A DNA stretch of 13,726 nucleotides from an uncultured Cetobacterium sp. (GTDB lineage: Bacteria; Fusobacteriota; Fusobacteriia; Fusobacteriales; Fusobacteriaceae). Under the pieces are notes generated by a model. The model was not told where the DNA came from, made no database searches, and saw only the letters and a program-made list of their open reading frames with translations. Made by a program: the position numbers and the translations under genes. Location of the stretch: positions 1 to 13,726 of the forward strand of contig CAAFWD010000178.1 in NCBI GenBank assembly GCA_900766645.1, read 5' to 3'. Below, one piece after another: positions 1 to 6,832 of this stretch (the stretch's first letter is position 1; each line of letters starts with the position of its first letter).

Positions 1-1193
1 CTTCAGGAGCTGGAGTTATATTTGCAAATACTGGTGGTGTAATGGAAGCGGCTCTTAGAACAGCTTATAGTTATTTAACAAATAGCAATCCTCCAGAAAA
101 ATTTTATGATTTAGAAGAGGTCAGAGGAATGGATGGAGTTCGTGAGGCCACTTTAAATATAGATGGATTAGAGATTAATGTTGCTGTTATATATGGAACA
201 AAAACAGCATCTAACTTTATAGAAAATATGAAAAATTCAGATAAAAAATATCACTTTATAGAGGTTATGACTTGCCCTGGTGGTTGTATCGGTGGTGGTG
301 GTCAGCCAAAAGGAACTTTAATAAAAGGTGATGAATTAAGAAAAAAACGTATAAAAGGTTTATACGAAAGAGATGCTCAGTTAAAAGTTAGACTTAGTCA
401 CGAAAATGATGAGATAAAAGAACTTTACAGAGATTTTTATGGAAAACCTTTAAGTGAATTAGCTGAAAAAATGCTACACACAGTTTATTTTAATAAGAAT
501 GAGTTACTAGGAGGAAAGAAAATGGCTAAATATCGTTGCACAGTATGTGGTTATGTTCATGAAGGAGAGTTACCAGAGGGATTTACTTGCCCAGTTTGTC
601 ATCAACCTGCAAGAGTTTTTATAAAGGTTGAAGAGGAGAAAAAAGTTGAAAAAGGGGCTAATAAATATGCTGGAACAAAAACAGAGAAAAATTTATTAGA
701 TGCATTAGCTGGAGAATCAATTGCTAGAAATAAATATACATTTTTTGCTGATGTAGCAAAAACAGAAGGATATGAACAGATTCACAATTTATTTATAAAA
801 ACTGCTGATAATGAAAGAGAGCATTCAAGAATGTGGTTTAAAGAGCTTGGATTGTTAGCAGATACAAGTGAGAATTTACTTCATGCAGCTGAAGGAGAGC
901 ATTATGAATGGACAGATATGTACAGTAAATTTGCTAAAGAAGCTGAAGAGGAAGGATTCCATGATTTAGCTAAGAAATTTAACTCTGTAGCTAAAATTGA
1001 AAAAGCACATGAAACTAGATATCGTAAACTTCTTAATAACGTTAAGATGAAAGAAGTATTTGAAAAAGCTGAGGAAACTATGTGGGAATGTATAAACTGT
1101 GGTCATTTAGTGATGGGGAAAAAAGCTCCAGATCACTGTGAAGTTTGTATGTATTCTCAAGGATTCTTTGAAGTTAGAGGAGAAAATTATTAA
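1..1193 (+). CDS. [FeFe] hydrogenase C-terminal part fused in frame to a dual-rubredoxin rubrerythrin (5' partial)
   Basis: The frame is already open at the window edge (first complete codon at base 3), so the start lies upstream. The first residues read SGAGVIFANTGGVMEAA, typical of the hydrogenase large domain. Numbering from the Met at base 42, the third H-cluster motif EVMTCPGGCIGGGGQP is at 74-89, with C78 and C82 as expected cluster ligands, followed by the small-subunit-like tail ending near LHTVY. The frame continues without a stop into a complete rubrerythrin from Met161: rubredoxin-like CTVCG (166-170) and CPVC (183-186), a ferritin-like diiron domain with GES, NEREH and EKAHE motifs, and a C-terminal rubredoxin-like pair CINCG and CEVC. 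Hydrogenases of this class produce or oxidise H2; rubrerythrins reduce peroxide with electrons from rubredoxin or NAD(P)H systems. Met161 has its own strong AGGAGG site, so a separate rubrerythrin may also be made. Family calls are firm; whether the fusion is real or a lost stop is open. Confidence 0.9.
   Translation, partial: SGAGVIFANTGGVMEAALRTAYSYLTNSNPPEKFYDLEEVRGMDGVREATLNIDGLEINVAVIYGTKTASNFIENMKNSDKKYHFIEVMTCPGGCIGGGGQPKGTLIKGDELRKKRIKGLYERDAQLKVRLSHENDEIKELYRDFYGKPLSELAEKMLHTVYFNKNELLGGKKMAKYRCTVCGYVHEGELPEGFTCPVCHQPARVFIKVEEEKKVEKGANKYAGTKTEKNLLDALAGESIARNKYTFFADVAKTEGYEQIHNLFIKTADNEREHSRMWFKELGLLADTSENLLHAAEGEHYEWTDMYSKFAKEAEEEGFHDLAKKFNSVAKIEKAHETRYRKLLNNVKMKEVFEKAEETMWECINCGHLVMGKKAPDHCEVCMYSQGFFEVRGENY
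509..524 (+). promoter_or_regulatory. internal ribosome binding site for the rubrerythrin part
   Basis: AGGAGG (509-514) lies 7 bases before an in-frame ATG at 522. It is as strong as any start site in the window yet sits inside an open frame. It would allow a stand-alone rubrerythrin of 223 residues, and suggests that the two domains were once separate genes. An out-of-frame TAG at 508-510 overlaps the site. Confidence 0.6.
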
Positions 1194-1210
1194 TAAAAAC
1201 AAAATAGATA

Positions 1211-1238
1211 AAAAGCTAGAGTTTTCTCTAGCTTTTTT
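1211..1238 (+). terminator. intrinsic terminator after the hydrogenase-rubrerythrin gene
   Basis: AAAAGCTAGAG (1211-1221) and CTCTAGCTTTT (1226-1236) form a perfect 11-bp stem with a TTTT loop, and the stem runs into a T tract. It lies 18 bases after the stop codon. Confidence 0.9.
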
Positions 1239-1412
1239 CGTTCCTTTTATAAAATAAATTATGTATTATAAAAAAGAAATTTAAAAACTTGAAAGGATAA
1301 AAGACCTTTAGTTCATATATTTAATGGTAAGGTTTAGTAAATATTTATAAAAACATCAGAGATTAAGTTGAAAAAAGTAAAATAAAAGATGTGATATAAA
1401 GGGAGGCTCACT

Positions 1413-3002
1413 ATGGAGTTATCAAAGATTTTTAAAAGTTTGGATCCTAAAAGATGGCAAAATACAGATATTGAAACTAAGATTGATTTTTTAAAAAAAA
1501 TTAGAAAAAATGTTGAACTATTTATGGTAGAACTTGGAAGATCAGATACTCTAGCAAAAGGATGGGACGTTGAGGATGAATTTTTATATGCTAGCGGATT
1601 GTCATCAACAGTGGTTCCTATGATGGCTCAAATAAATGCAACAATAGATTTTTATGAATCAATTTTAAAACAGGACATGTTAAGAGCTGTTGATATAAAA
1701 AAAGTTAAAGGGGAAAAGAAATATGATATTTTAGTTTTCCCTCAGCTTAGAAAAGATAAGATTTTACATGGAGATAGATATGACTATATTCGTGTACTAG
1801 ATGAACCTGTTCATGTTAATCCACTAAGTAAAGATGGTGGGATTATAGCTGTTTTAGGAGCTGGAAATTATAGTTCTCCTTTAGAAATAATAAAATCTTT
1901 ATATTTGGAAAATTGTGTAGTTATTCATAAACCTCACCCAATAAATGAAAAAACAGATAAGATATGGGAGAAAGTATTTAAACCTTTAATAGAGTTTAAA
2001 GCTGTAGCATTTTGTGATCCTGATATTGGCTCAGAGTTAATAAAACACGAGGGATTAAAAAAAATATACTTTGTAGGTGGAAGTGTAACAGCTAATAAAA
2101 TTGTTAAAGAGACAAAAGTAGAGGTTGTATCAGAGTGTGGAGGAAATAATCCTCTTATTATTGTGCCAGGAGAGAAACCTTGGACTAAACATGAAATGAG
2201 ACATCAAGCTTTGGTAATAAATTATATGAATAAATTGAAAGGTGGAGCGATTTGTGCAAGACTTCAAACTATTATAACTTGTAAAAATTGGAAACAAAGG
2301 GATGAGTTTTTAAATGAGTTGAAGGATGTTATTTCAAAAACACCTGGAGTTTCAAGTTATTATCCAGAAAGTGAAGAAAAAATGGAGAAGTTTAAAGAAA
2401 ATTATCCAAGGGCAGAAATTATAAAAAGTGAAGATGGAACAGTTAAAAATTCAGACTTTCTATTTATAACAGATATTGAAAAAAATGATTATGCTTTGAA
2501 ACATGAAGCATTTACTCAGATTATAAGTGAGGTTTCTTTAGATACAGAGGATAATATAAAAAGTTTTCTTCCAAAGGCTGTGGAGTTTGCTAATAAAAAC
2601 CTTTTTGGAAGTTTAACAAGCTGTATTATAATTGATGATCATACTTTAGCTAAATATAGGGATCATGTTGAAGATGCAGTTACAAATCTAAATTATGGAT
2701 CTATTGGAATAAATACCATGCCTATTTTAATTGCTTTAAATCCATATTTAACTTGGGGTGGAATGGATAAAGGAAAGGAGATTTCATCAGGAAGGGGAAA
2801 TTTTGGAAATCTTTTGTGTTATGAAAATGTAGAAAAATCAATATCTTATAGTAAGTTTATGTCACAAGGAGCTTTAAAAATAACAAACAAAAAGGCTGGA
2901 GCTCATCTTTATAAAGCAACGGCACAATATTATTCAAATCCAAATTTTTCAAATATGGTTTCACTTATTTTAGCTTCCTTAAATAATAACTCTAAGAAAT
3001 AG
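1413..3002 (+). CDS. aldehyde dehydrogenase superfamily protein
   Basis: The 529-residue product has the ALDH fold signatures. A Rossmann-type FVGGSVT motif (220-226) corresponds to the NAD(P)-binding GxTxxG loop, VVSECGGNNP carries the general-base Glu (E241), and GGAICARLQ carries the presumed catalytic Cys (C281). The C-terminal part has HEAFTQI, matching the EEIFGPVL region, and a substrate-pocket tail. Such enzymes oxidise aldehydes with NAD(P)+, or reduce acyl-CoA in related branches. Several positions differ from textbook ALDHs: ECGG for ELGG, and GAICAR for GQxCxA. The substrate therefore cannot be assigned, and a divergent subfamily is likely. GGGAGG lies 8 bases before the ATG. No signal peptide is seen, so it is cytoplasmic. 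It appears monocistronic, with terminators on both sides. No neighbour suggests a pathway. Confidence 0.85.
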   Translation: MELSKIFKSLDPKRWQNTDIETKIDFLKKIRKNVELFMVELGRSDTLAKGWDVEDEFLYASGLSSTVVPMMAQINATIDFYESILKQDMLRAVDIKKVKGEKKYDILVFPQLRKDKILHGDRYDYIRVLDEPVHVNPLSKDGGIIAVLGAGNYSSPLEIIKSLYLENCVVIHKPHPINEKTDKIWEKVFKPLIEFKAVAFCDPDIGSELIKHEGLKKIYFVGGSVTANKIVKETKVEVVSECGGNNPLIIVPGEKPWTKHEMRHQALVINYMNKLKGGAICARLQTIITCKNWKQRDEFLNELKDVISKTPGVSSYYPESEEKMEKFKENYPRAEIIKSEDGTVKNSDFLFITDIEKNDYALKHEAFTQIISEVSLDTEDNIKSFLPKAVEFANKNLFGSLTSCIIIDDHTLAKYRDHVEDAVTNLNYGSIGINTMPILIALNPYLTWGGMDKGKEISSGRGNFGNLLCYENVEKSISYSKFMSQGALKITNKKAGAHLYKATAQYYSNPNFSNMVSLILASLNNNSKK

Positions 3003-3003
3003 A

Positions 3004-3046
3004 AAAACAGGGTATCTTATACTTTTAAGATACCCTGTTTTATTTT
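3004..3046. terminator. bidirectional terminator between convergent genes
   Basis: AAAACAGGGTATCTTA (3004-3019) pairs perfectly with TAAGATACCCTGTTTT (3026-3041) around a 6-base loop. T-rich DNA follows on the plus side and the A run at 3003-3007 gives a T tract on the minus side. It can end both the aldehyde dehydrogenase gene and the FMN-binding gene. Confidence 0.92.
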
Positions 3047-3468
3047 TATAAATCAGAAACTTTCATAGTGTAATTTCCAGGTTTCCCTTTATTTATTAAA
3101 AATTTATATTGTTTTTTAAATTGATTAACAGAATCAGTTGCTCCAGCTACATTATCAATCTTATCTATATCTTTTCCGGCTTTAAAAAAGTTTTCAGGAA
3201 TAAGTTTAGAGTATTCTTTAGGACTACTTTTACTTTTGTCATGCATCATTTTATTAAAAGATTTATCATCAGAAGCTAAACTTCCATCATCTTTAACTCT
3301 ATTATGTTTAACATCTATAATCTCACCATTCTCAACTGTAAATTCTGTATATGGATACCATGACCACATAGCTTTATCTGTTTTTACTGAATATTTACCA
3401 TCTTCAAGATTATCTCCAAAAGCAGAAATAGACATAATAGCAAATGCAAAAATAAATAGTTTTTTCAT
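3046..3468 (-). CDS. secreted FMN-binding domain protein
   Basis: The 140-residue product starts with a Sec-type signal peptide (MKKLFIFAFAIMSISAFG) and consists of one FMN_bind-type domain. The family pattern is clear: DGKYSV, VENGEIIDV, DDGSLASDDKSFNKMM and DNVAGATDS. In this family ApbE links FMN covalently to the Thr of an [ST]GAT motif; here the motif is AGAT with T111 as candidate attachment site, so the residue before GAT is Ala. Related proteins carry electrons outside the cytoplasmic membrane. Mature size is about 120 residues, close to a single domain. There is no lipobox, so the protein is periplasmic or released. A TTAGGAGGAA site lies just before the ATG. It is monocistronic, convergent with the aldehyde dehydrogenase gene and divergent from traT. 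No ApbE or electron-transfer partner is visible nearby. Confidence 0.82.
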   Translation of the reverse strand: MKKLFIFAFAIMSISAFGDNLEDGKYSVKTDKAMWSWYPYTEFTVENGEIIDVKHNRVKDDGSLASDDKSFNKMMHDKSKSSPKEYSKLIPENFFKAGKDIDKIDNVAGATDSVNQFKKQYKFLINKGKPGNYTMKVSDL

Positions 3469-3522
3469 TGTTCCTCCTAAAACTGTAAAAAATATTTCCT
3501 TAAAATTAAAAAAGGATGATTA

Positions 3523-3528
3523 ATTATA
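3523..3528 (-). promoter_or_regulatory. -10 box for the FMN-binding protein gene
   Basis: On the minus strand a perfect TATAAT lies 55 bases before the ATG. The -35 position (about 3546-3551) reads TAGGAA, a weak match, so the call rests mainly on the -10. Confidence 0.5.
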
Positions 3529-3590
3529 ACATAGTATTTTTCTTTTTCCTAAAAATGAAGTGGAAATTTAAATGAAATAAAAAAGTTAAG

Positions 3591-3608
3591 TAAAATTTAA
3601 AAATTTTA
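3591..3608. repeat. AT-only perfect inverted repeat upstream of traT
   Basis: TAAAATTT-AA-AAATTTTA is a perfect 18-base palindrome in the divergent region between the FMN-binding gene and traT. It may be an operator or simply a consequence of extreme A+T content. Confidence 0.4.
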
Positions 3609-3625
3609 TTCAAAAAAATAAAAAA

Positions 3626-3654
3626 TTCATGTAAAAAATTTAAAAGTTCATGTA
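3626..3654 (+). repeat. direct repeat TTCATGTA x2, 21 bases apart
   Basis: Identical octamers at 3626-3633 and 3647-3654 lie on the same face of the helix, two turns apart. The downstream copy ends 30 bases before the traT -10 box, a usual position for an activator site. Regulator unknown. Confidence 0.45.
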
Positions 3655-3683
3655 GATGATAAAAATTATTTTTTAAAATTGTG

Positions 3684-3689
3684 TATACT
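3684..3689 (+). promoter_or_regulatory. -10 box for the traT-beta-barrel operon
   Basis: TATACT lies 30 bases before the traT ATG. The expected -35 position (3661-3666, AAAAAT) does not resemble TTGACA, which fits a promoter needing an activator or another sigma factor. Confidence 0.5.
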
Positions 3690-3718
3690 AATAAAACAGG
3701 ATAAGGAGGGATTATTTA

Positions 3719-4429
3719 ATGAAAAAATTAATTTTACTATTAATGGCTACTTTTATGTTATTAACAGGATGTAGTAGTGTTAGCACTGTTGTAAAGAAAA
3801 GAAACTTAGCAACACAAACTCAAATGTCAGAAACTATTTGGTTAAACCCAGAATATGTAACAGATAAAACAGTATTTTTACAAATAAAAAACACAACAAC
3901 TAAACAGTTGAGTATAGATAATGGAATAAAAAATATTCTAATGTCAAAAGGATATAAGATTACTACAAATCCTAAAAAAGCAAACTATTGGTTACAGATT
4001 AATGTGCTTAAGTTAGATAAACAGGATATAAAAAATGATCAGTCTACAGAGGCAGGATTAGTTGGAGCTGGAATAGGAGGAACTCTTGCAGCATACAATA
4101 CAGGATCTATGAACTCAGCTATTGGAATGGGATTATTAGGTGGAATTGTAGGAACAGCAGTGGACTCTTTAATTGAAGATGTTCAGTATGTTATGATCAC
4201 TGATCTTGTTGTTAGTGAAAGAACTGGAAGAACAGTTAATGTTGAAAATATAAATATGATTAAGCAAGGAACAAGAGGGGTATCATCTGTAACATCTCAA
4301 AGTACAACTGGTATGAACAGATATCAAACTCGTGTTGTAAGTACAGCAAATAAAGTAAATCTTAAATTTGAAGAAGCTACACCTATGCTTGAAAATGAAC
4401 TTGAAAGATCTATTTCAAATATATTTTAA
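3719..4429 (+). CDS. traT: TraT family outer-membrane lipoprotein
   Basis: The 236-residue product begins with a lipoprotein signal peptide and lipobox LLTGC (C18, then Ser, which favours outer-membrane targeting). It matches F-plasmid TraT from end to end in blocks I recognise: KKRNL...TQMSETIWL, VFLQIKNT, a central Gly/Ala-rich amphipathic stretch (about 112-150), MITDLVVSERT, and near the C-terminus YQTRVVSTANKVNLKFEEA. In enteric plasmids TraT is a surface-exposed oligomer causing surface exclusion in conjugation and serum (complement) resistance. No transfer gene is visible here, so an envelope or host-interaction role is more likely; that is inference. Length is close to F TraT. A strong GGAGGG site precedes the ATG. 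It is probably co-transcribed with the beta-barrel gene 46 bases downstream. Confidence 0.93.
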   Translation: MKKLILLLMATFMLLTGCSSVSTVVKKRNLATQTQMSETIWLNPEYVTDKTVFLQIKNTTTKQLSIDNGIKNILMSKGYKITTNPKKANYWLQINVLKLDKQDIKNDQSTEAGLVGAGIGGTLAAYNTGSMNSAIGMGLLGGIVGTAVDSLIEDVQYVMITDLVVSERTGRTVNVENINMIKQGTRGVSSVTSQSTTGMNRYQTRVVSTANKVNLKFEEATPMLENELERSISNIF

Positions 4430-4475
4430 TTATTAAATTATATTTGGATTTTACATAAAAGAGGAGGATTATTTA

Positions 4476-5150
4476 ATGAAAAAATTACTATTATTATCAC
4501 TACTTGTAGTGGGAGGAGTTTCATACGCACAAACTCAAACAGGAGCAGAAAATTTATATTTAAGAACAGGAGTTAATGTATATTCATGGACTGAGAAATT
4601 TACTGCAGAGTCAAATGGTGAAAGCGTAAAAGTGACAGATGGAAAAAATGATGATTTAGGATATGAGTTTGGAGTGGAATATACTCATAACTATAATGAA
4701 GATCTTGAGTTAGGACTTGGATTATTATACCAAAGAAACTCTAAATTAAAAGAGTATAATGCTATAGATGATGTGAAGGCTAAAATAAATGGGTATGATT
4801 CATTACCAGTTTATTTAACAGCTAAATATTCATTTAAAGAGTTTGATAATGGAGTAAAGCCATATGTAAAAGGTAACTTAGGATATGCATTTAATTTTAA
4901 TGAAAAAGATGCTAATTTCAAGTCAGAAGGAGAATCATTCTCTTACAAATTAAAAGTTGATAATGGATTATATTTAGCATTTGGTGGTGGAGTTGAGTAC
5001 AATAATATAACTGTGGATTTAATGTACCAATATTCAGATCAAAAGGCACATTTATCATATAACGATGGAGAAGATAGTGGAAAAACAGGTAAATCTGGAT
5101 TCTCAAATGGAAAGGTAACATTAGGTGTAGGTTACAAATTCAACTACTAA
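4476..5150 (+). CDS. outer-membrane beta-barrel protein, OmpA/OMP_b-brl-like
   Basis: The 224-residue product has a Sec signal peptide MKKLLLLSLLVVGGVSYA, probably cleaved before QTQTG. The rest alternates short amphipathic strands with polar loops, for example LGYEFGVEYTHNY, LELGLGLLYQRN and LYLAFGGGVEYN, and ends in KVTLGVGYKFNY. A terminal strand with an aromatic last residue is the usual Bam recognition feature of a barrel. The size suits an 8-stranded barrel. No periplasmic OmpA peptidoglycan-binding domain follows, so this is a small porin- or adhesin-like barrel of unknown function. Its start region is almost identical to that of traT, and no terminator separates the two genes, so shared expression is likely. 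Confidence 0.85.
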   Translation: MKKLLLLSLLVVGGVSYAQTQTGAENLYLRTGVNVYSWTEKFTAESNGESVKVTDGKNDDLGYEFGVEYTHNYNEDLELGLGLLYQRNSKLKEYNAIDDVKAKINGYDSLPVYLTAKYSFKEFDNGVKPYVKGNLGYAFNFNEKDANFKSEGESFSYKLKVDNGLYLAFGGGVEYNNITVDLMYQYSDQKAHLSYNDGEDSGKTGKSGFSNGKVTLGVGYKFNY

Positions 5151-5165
5151 TATTGCCCCCACATC

Positions 5166-5208
5166 AAATTCATACGGAGTATTTATTACTTTGTATGAAT
5201 TTTTTTTA
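5166..5208 (+). terminator. intrinsic terminator after the beta-barrel gene
   Basis: Bases 5166-5181 pair with 5187-5202 in a 16-bp stem (two G-T pairs, loop TTTAT). The outer part is AAATTCATAC/GTATGAATTT, followed by a run of eight T. Confidence 0.9.
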
Positions 5209-5244
5209 TGTATTTCTAGACAGATTAAGTGTTAACTAGTATCA

Positions 5245-5250
5245 TATAAT
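5245..5250 (+). promoter_or_regulatory. -10 box for the membrane-GAF/LytTR operon
   Basis: A perfect TATAAT lies 29 bases before the ATG at 5279, just downstream of the preceding terminator. No good -35 at 16-18 bases; TAGACA at 5217-5222 is too far (22 bases). Confidence 0.55.
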
Positions 5251-5278
5251 ATAGTATAAAAATTTTTATGGAGGAAAA

Positions 5279-6832
5279 ATGAGTAGAAAAGGGATTTTAT
5301 TTATATTAATAGCTACCTTTATGTTTTCATTTAAATTGTTAGATGTATCTAAAAATAAGAAAGACTTTATTTATGTAGTACCGAAAATTAAAAATTTTGA
5401 AGTTTTAGAAAGAAATAGAGGTGAGTATGCTTTAATTCCTTTTAATAGGGGTGATGAGTATGACGAAATTGAAAAGAATAATTTTCTAAATGGAAGTATT
5501 TTTTATAATGTTCCAAATGGAAAGTATCTTTTAAAATGGAAATATAAATCTGAAGAAGAGGAAATTATTTTAGAAAAAGAGAAGGATTGGGAGAAGGTTT
5601 GTTTAAATTTAGAAGGGATAAAATTTTCTAAGGTTCAAAAACAATTTTTAAACTTTTTAACTCTTTGCTTAATTGGTTTTAATATTTATATTTATGGAAA
5701 TAGTAAAAAAAGATTTACTAATGGAAGTAGATTAAAACTAATATTTTTCTTACTTCTTTTAAAAATGGTTTTGAGTTTGAGAGTTGGATTCCAAAAAAAT
5801 TATTTAACAATGTTAGAATTTTTAACAACAAAAGGAGTTCTTTATCTTTTAACCTTTTATTTGATGGAGTACGTTGTTCCTAAAAAATTTAAAATTTTTA
5901 GAGGATTTATATGGACCTCCTTAGCAATTGTATATTTTGGAAATGTAGTGACTTTTTTAAGTATATATTCTCCACAAGTTTATGTGTATCTTATAGAAGA
6001 GATTCCTACATTTTTAGAAACAGTAAGATCTATAAATCATATTATTGGTTTAACAAGAATTATATTTGTAATATCGATTTTTCAATTTTTTATTAGAAGT
6101 AGTAAAACGAAGAAAAAAATTGCTCCGAGCTGGATAGTTATAGGAATGACATATTTTGTAATGGAATTTTTTAAAGAGATATTTCCGAATGAGAGAAAAC
6201 TTTATTATTTTGTAGAGCTAATGGAGATTTTATATATTTATTGGTTTATTGTATTTTATACATTTAAAATATACACAGAAAATTTAATGAGAGCGATCAG
6301 ATACTCTTTAGGAGTAACTTTAAGTTATATATCACTGTTTTATTTTAAAAATTTAACAGAGCCAATAATGATATTAACCACAGTAATAGCATCCGATTTC
6401 TATACAAATATTATTGAAAAAATAATGAAATCTAAAAATGAACAGATTGAAAAAATATACAATCGTTTATGCTTGGTAAGAGGTGTTAGTAATTTTGAAA
6501 GGCAAATGGAAAGAGAGATATTAAAAAATATAGAGGTTTCAGCTATTAAATGTAAAATTTTAATAGATCCAGATGAATTTAATGATTATGTAATAGATTT
6601 AAAAAATACAAACAATCTTATTATTAATAAAGACCATCTTAAAATAGATGGATATGACTATGGATATAGAATGGAGTTTAATGATAATAGATACATTGGT
6701 TTGATTTTAGTAAAAGAAGCAGAATATCCTCTTACAATTGAAGAACAAAATTTCTTACGGGATCTTTCAACTAAAGTTTCGAGTATAGTTAGCCAAGTTA
6801 GAATGGATTTTCTATACAAGGAGTTGATGTAG
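5279..6832 (+). CDS. multi-pass membrane protein with C-terminal GAF-like domain, no kinase
   Basis: I do not recognise a named family. The 517-residue protein has an N-terminal membrane segment (about 5-21), a roughly 100-residue polar stretch (22-121) that is probably extracytoplasmic, then about eight hydrophobic segments (near 122-140, 153-168, 184-200, 208-230, 254-272, 283-298, 313-331, 343-370). A cytoplasmic helix around 380-400 leads into a GAF-like domain (about 400-510) ending RYIGLILVKEAEYPLTIEE...FLRDLSTKVSSIV, the usual last strand and helix of a GAF fold. It stops at FLYKELM, exactly where a HisKA domain would follow in a sensor kinase of ComP-like layout; there is no H-box and no ATPase. 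GGAGG lies 6 bases before the ATG. Its TAG stop is immediately followed by the ATG of the LytTR gene, so the two are translationally coupled. Inferred role: sensor or sequestering partner of that regulator. Confidence 0.7.
   Translation: MSRKGILFILIATFMFSFKLLDVSKNKKDFIYVVPKIKNFEVLERNRGEYALIPFNRGDEYDEIEKNNFLNGSIFYNVPNGKYLLKWKYKSEEEEIILEKEKDWEKVCLNLEGIKFSKVQKQFLNFLTLCLIGFNIYIYGNSKKRFTNGSRLKLIFFLLLLKMVLSLRVGFQKNYLTMLEFLTTKGVLYLLTFYLMEYVVPKKFKIFRGFIWTSLAIVYFGNVVTFLSIYSPQVYVYLIEEIPTFLETVRSINHIIGLTRIIFVISIFQFFIRSSKTKKKIAPSWIVIGMTYFVMEFFKEIFPNERKLYYFVELMEILYIYWFIVFYTFKIYTENLMRAIRYSLGVTLSYISLFYFKNLTEPIMILTTVIASDFYTNIIEKIMKSKNEQIEKIYNRLCLVRGVSNFERQMEREILKNIEVSAIKCKILIDPDEFNDYVIDLKNTNNLIINKDHLKIDGYDYGYRMEFNDNRYIGLILVKEAEYPLTIEEQNFLRDLSTKVSSIVSQVRMDFLYKELM

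Noticed and set aside
1239..1412. Promoter or leader RNA before the aldehyde dehydrogenase gene
   Set aside because: TTGAAA at 1289-1294 and 1368-1373 have no -10 at acceptable spacing, and the only hairpin (AAAGG/CCTTT at 1292-1309) is weak.
3236..3523. A 95-codon plus-strand frame opposite the FMN-binding gene
   Set aside because: It covers the signal peptide and start region of a clear minus-strand gene and has no ribosome binding site.
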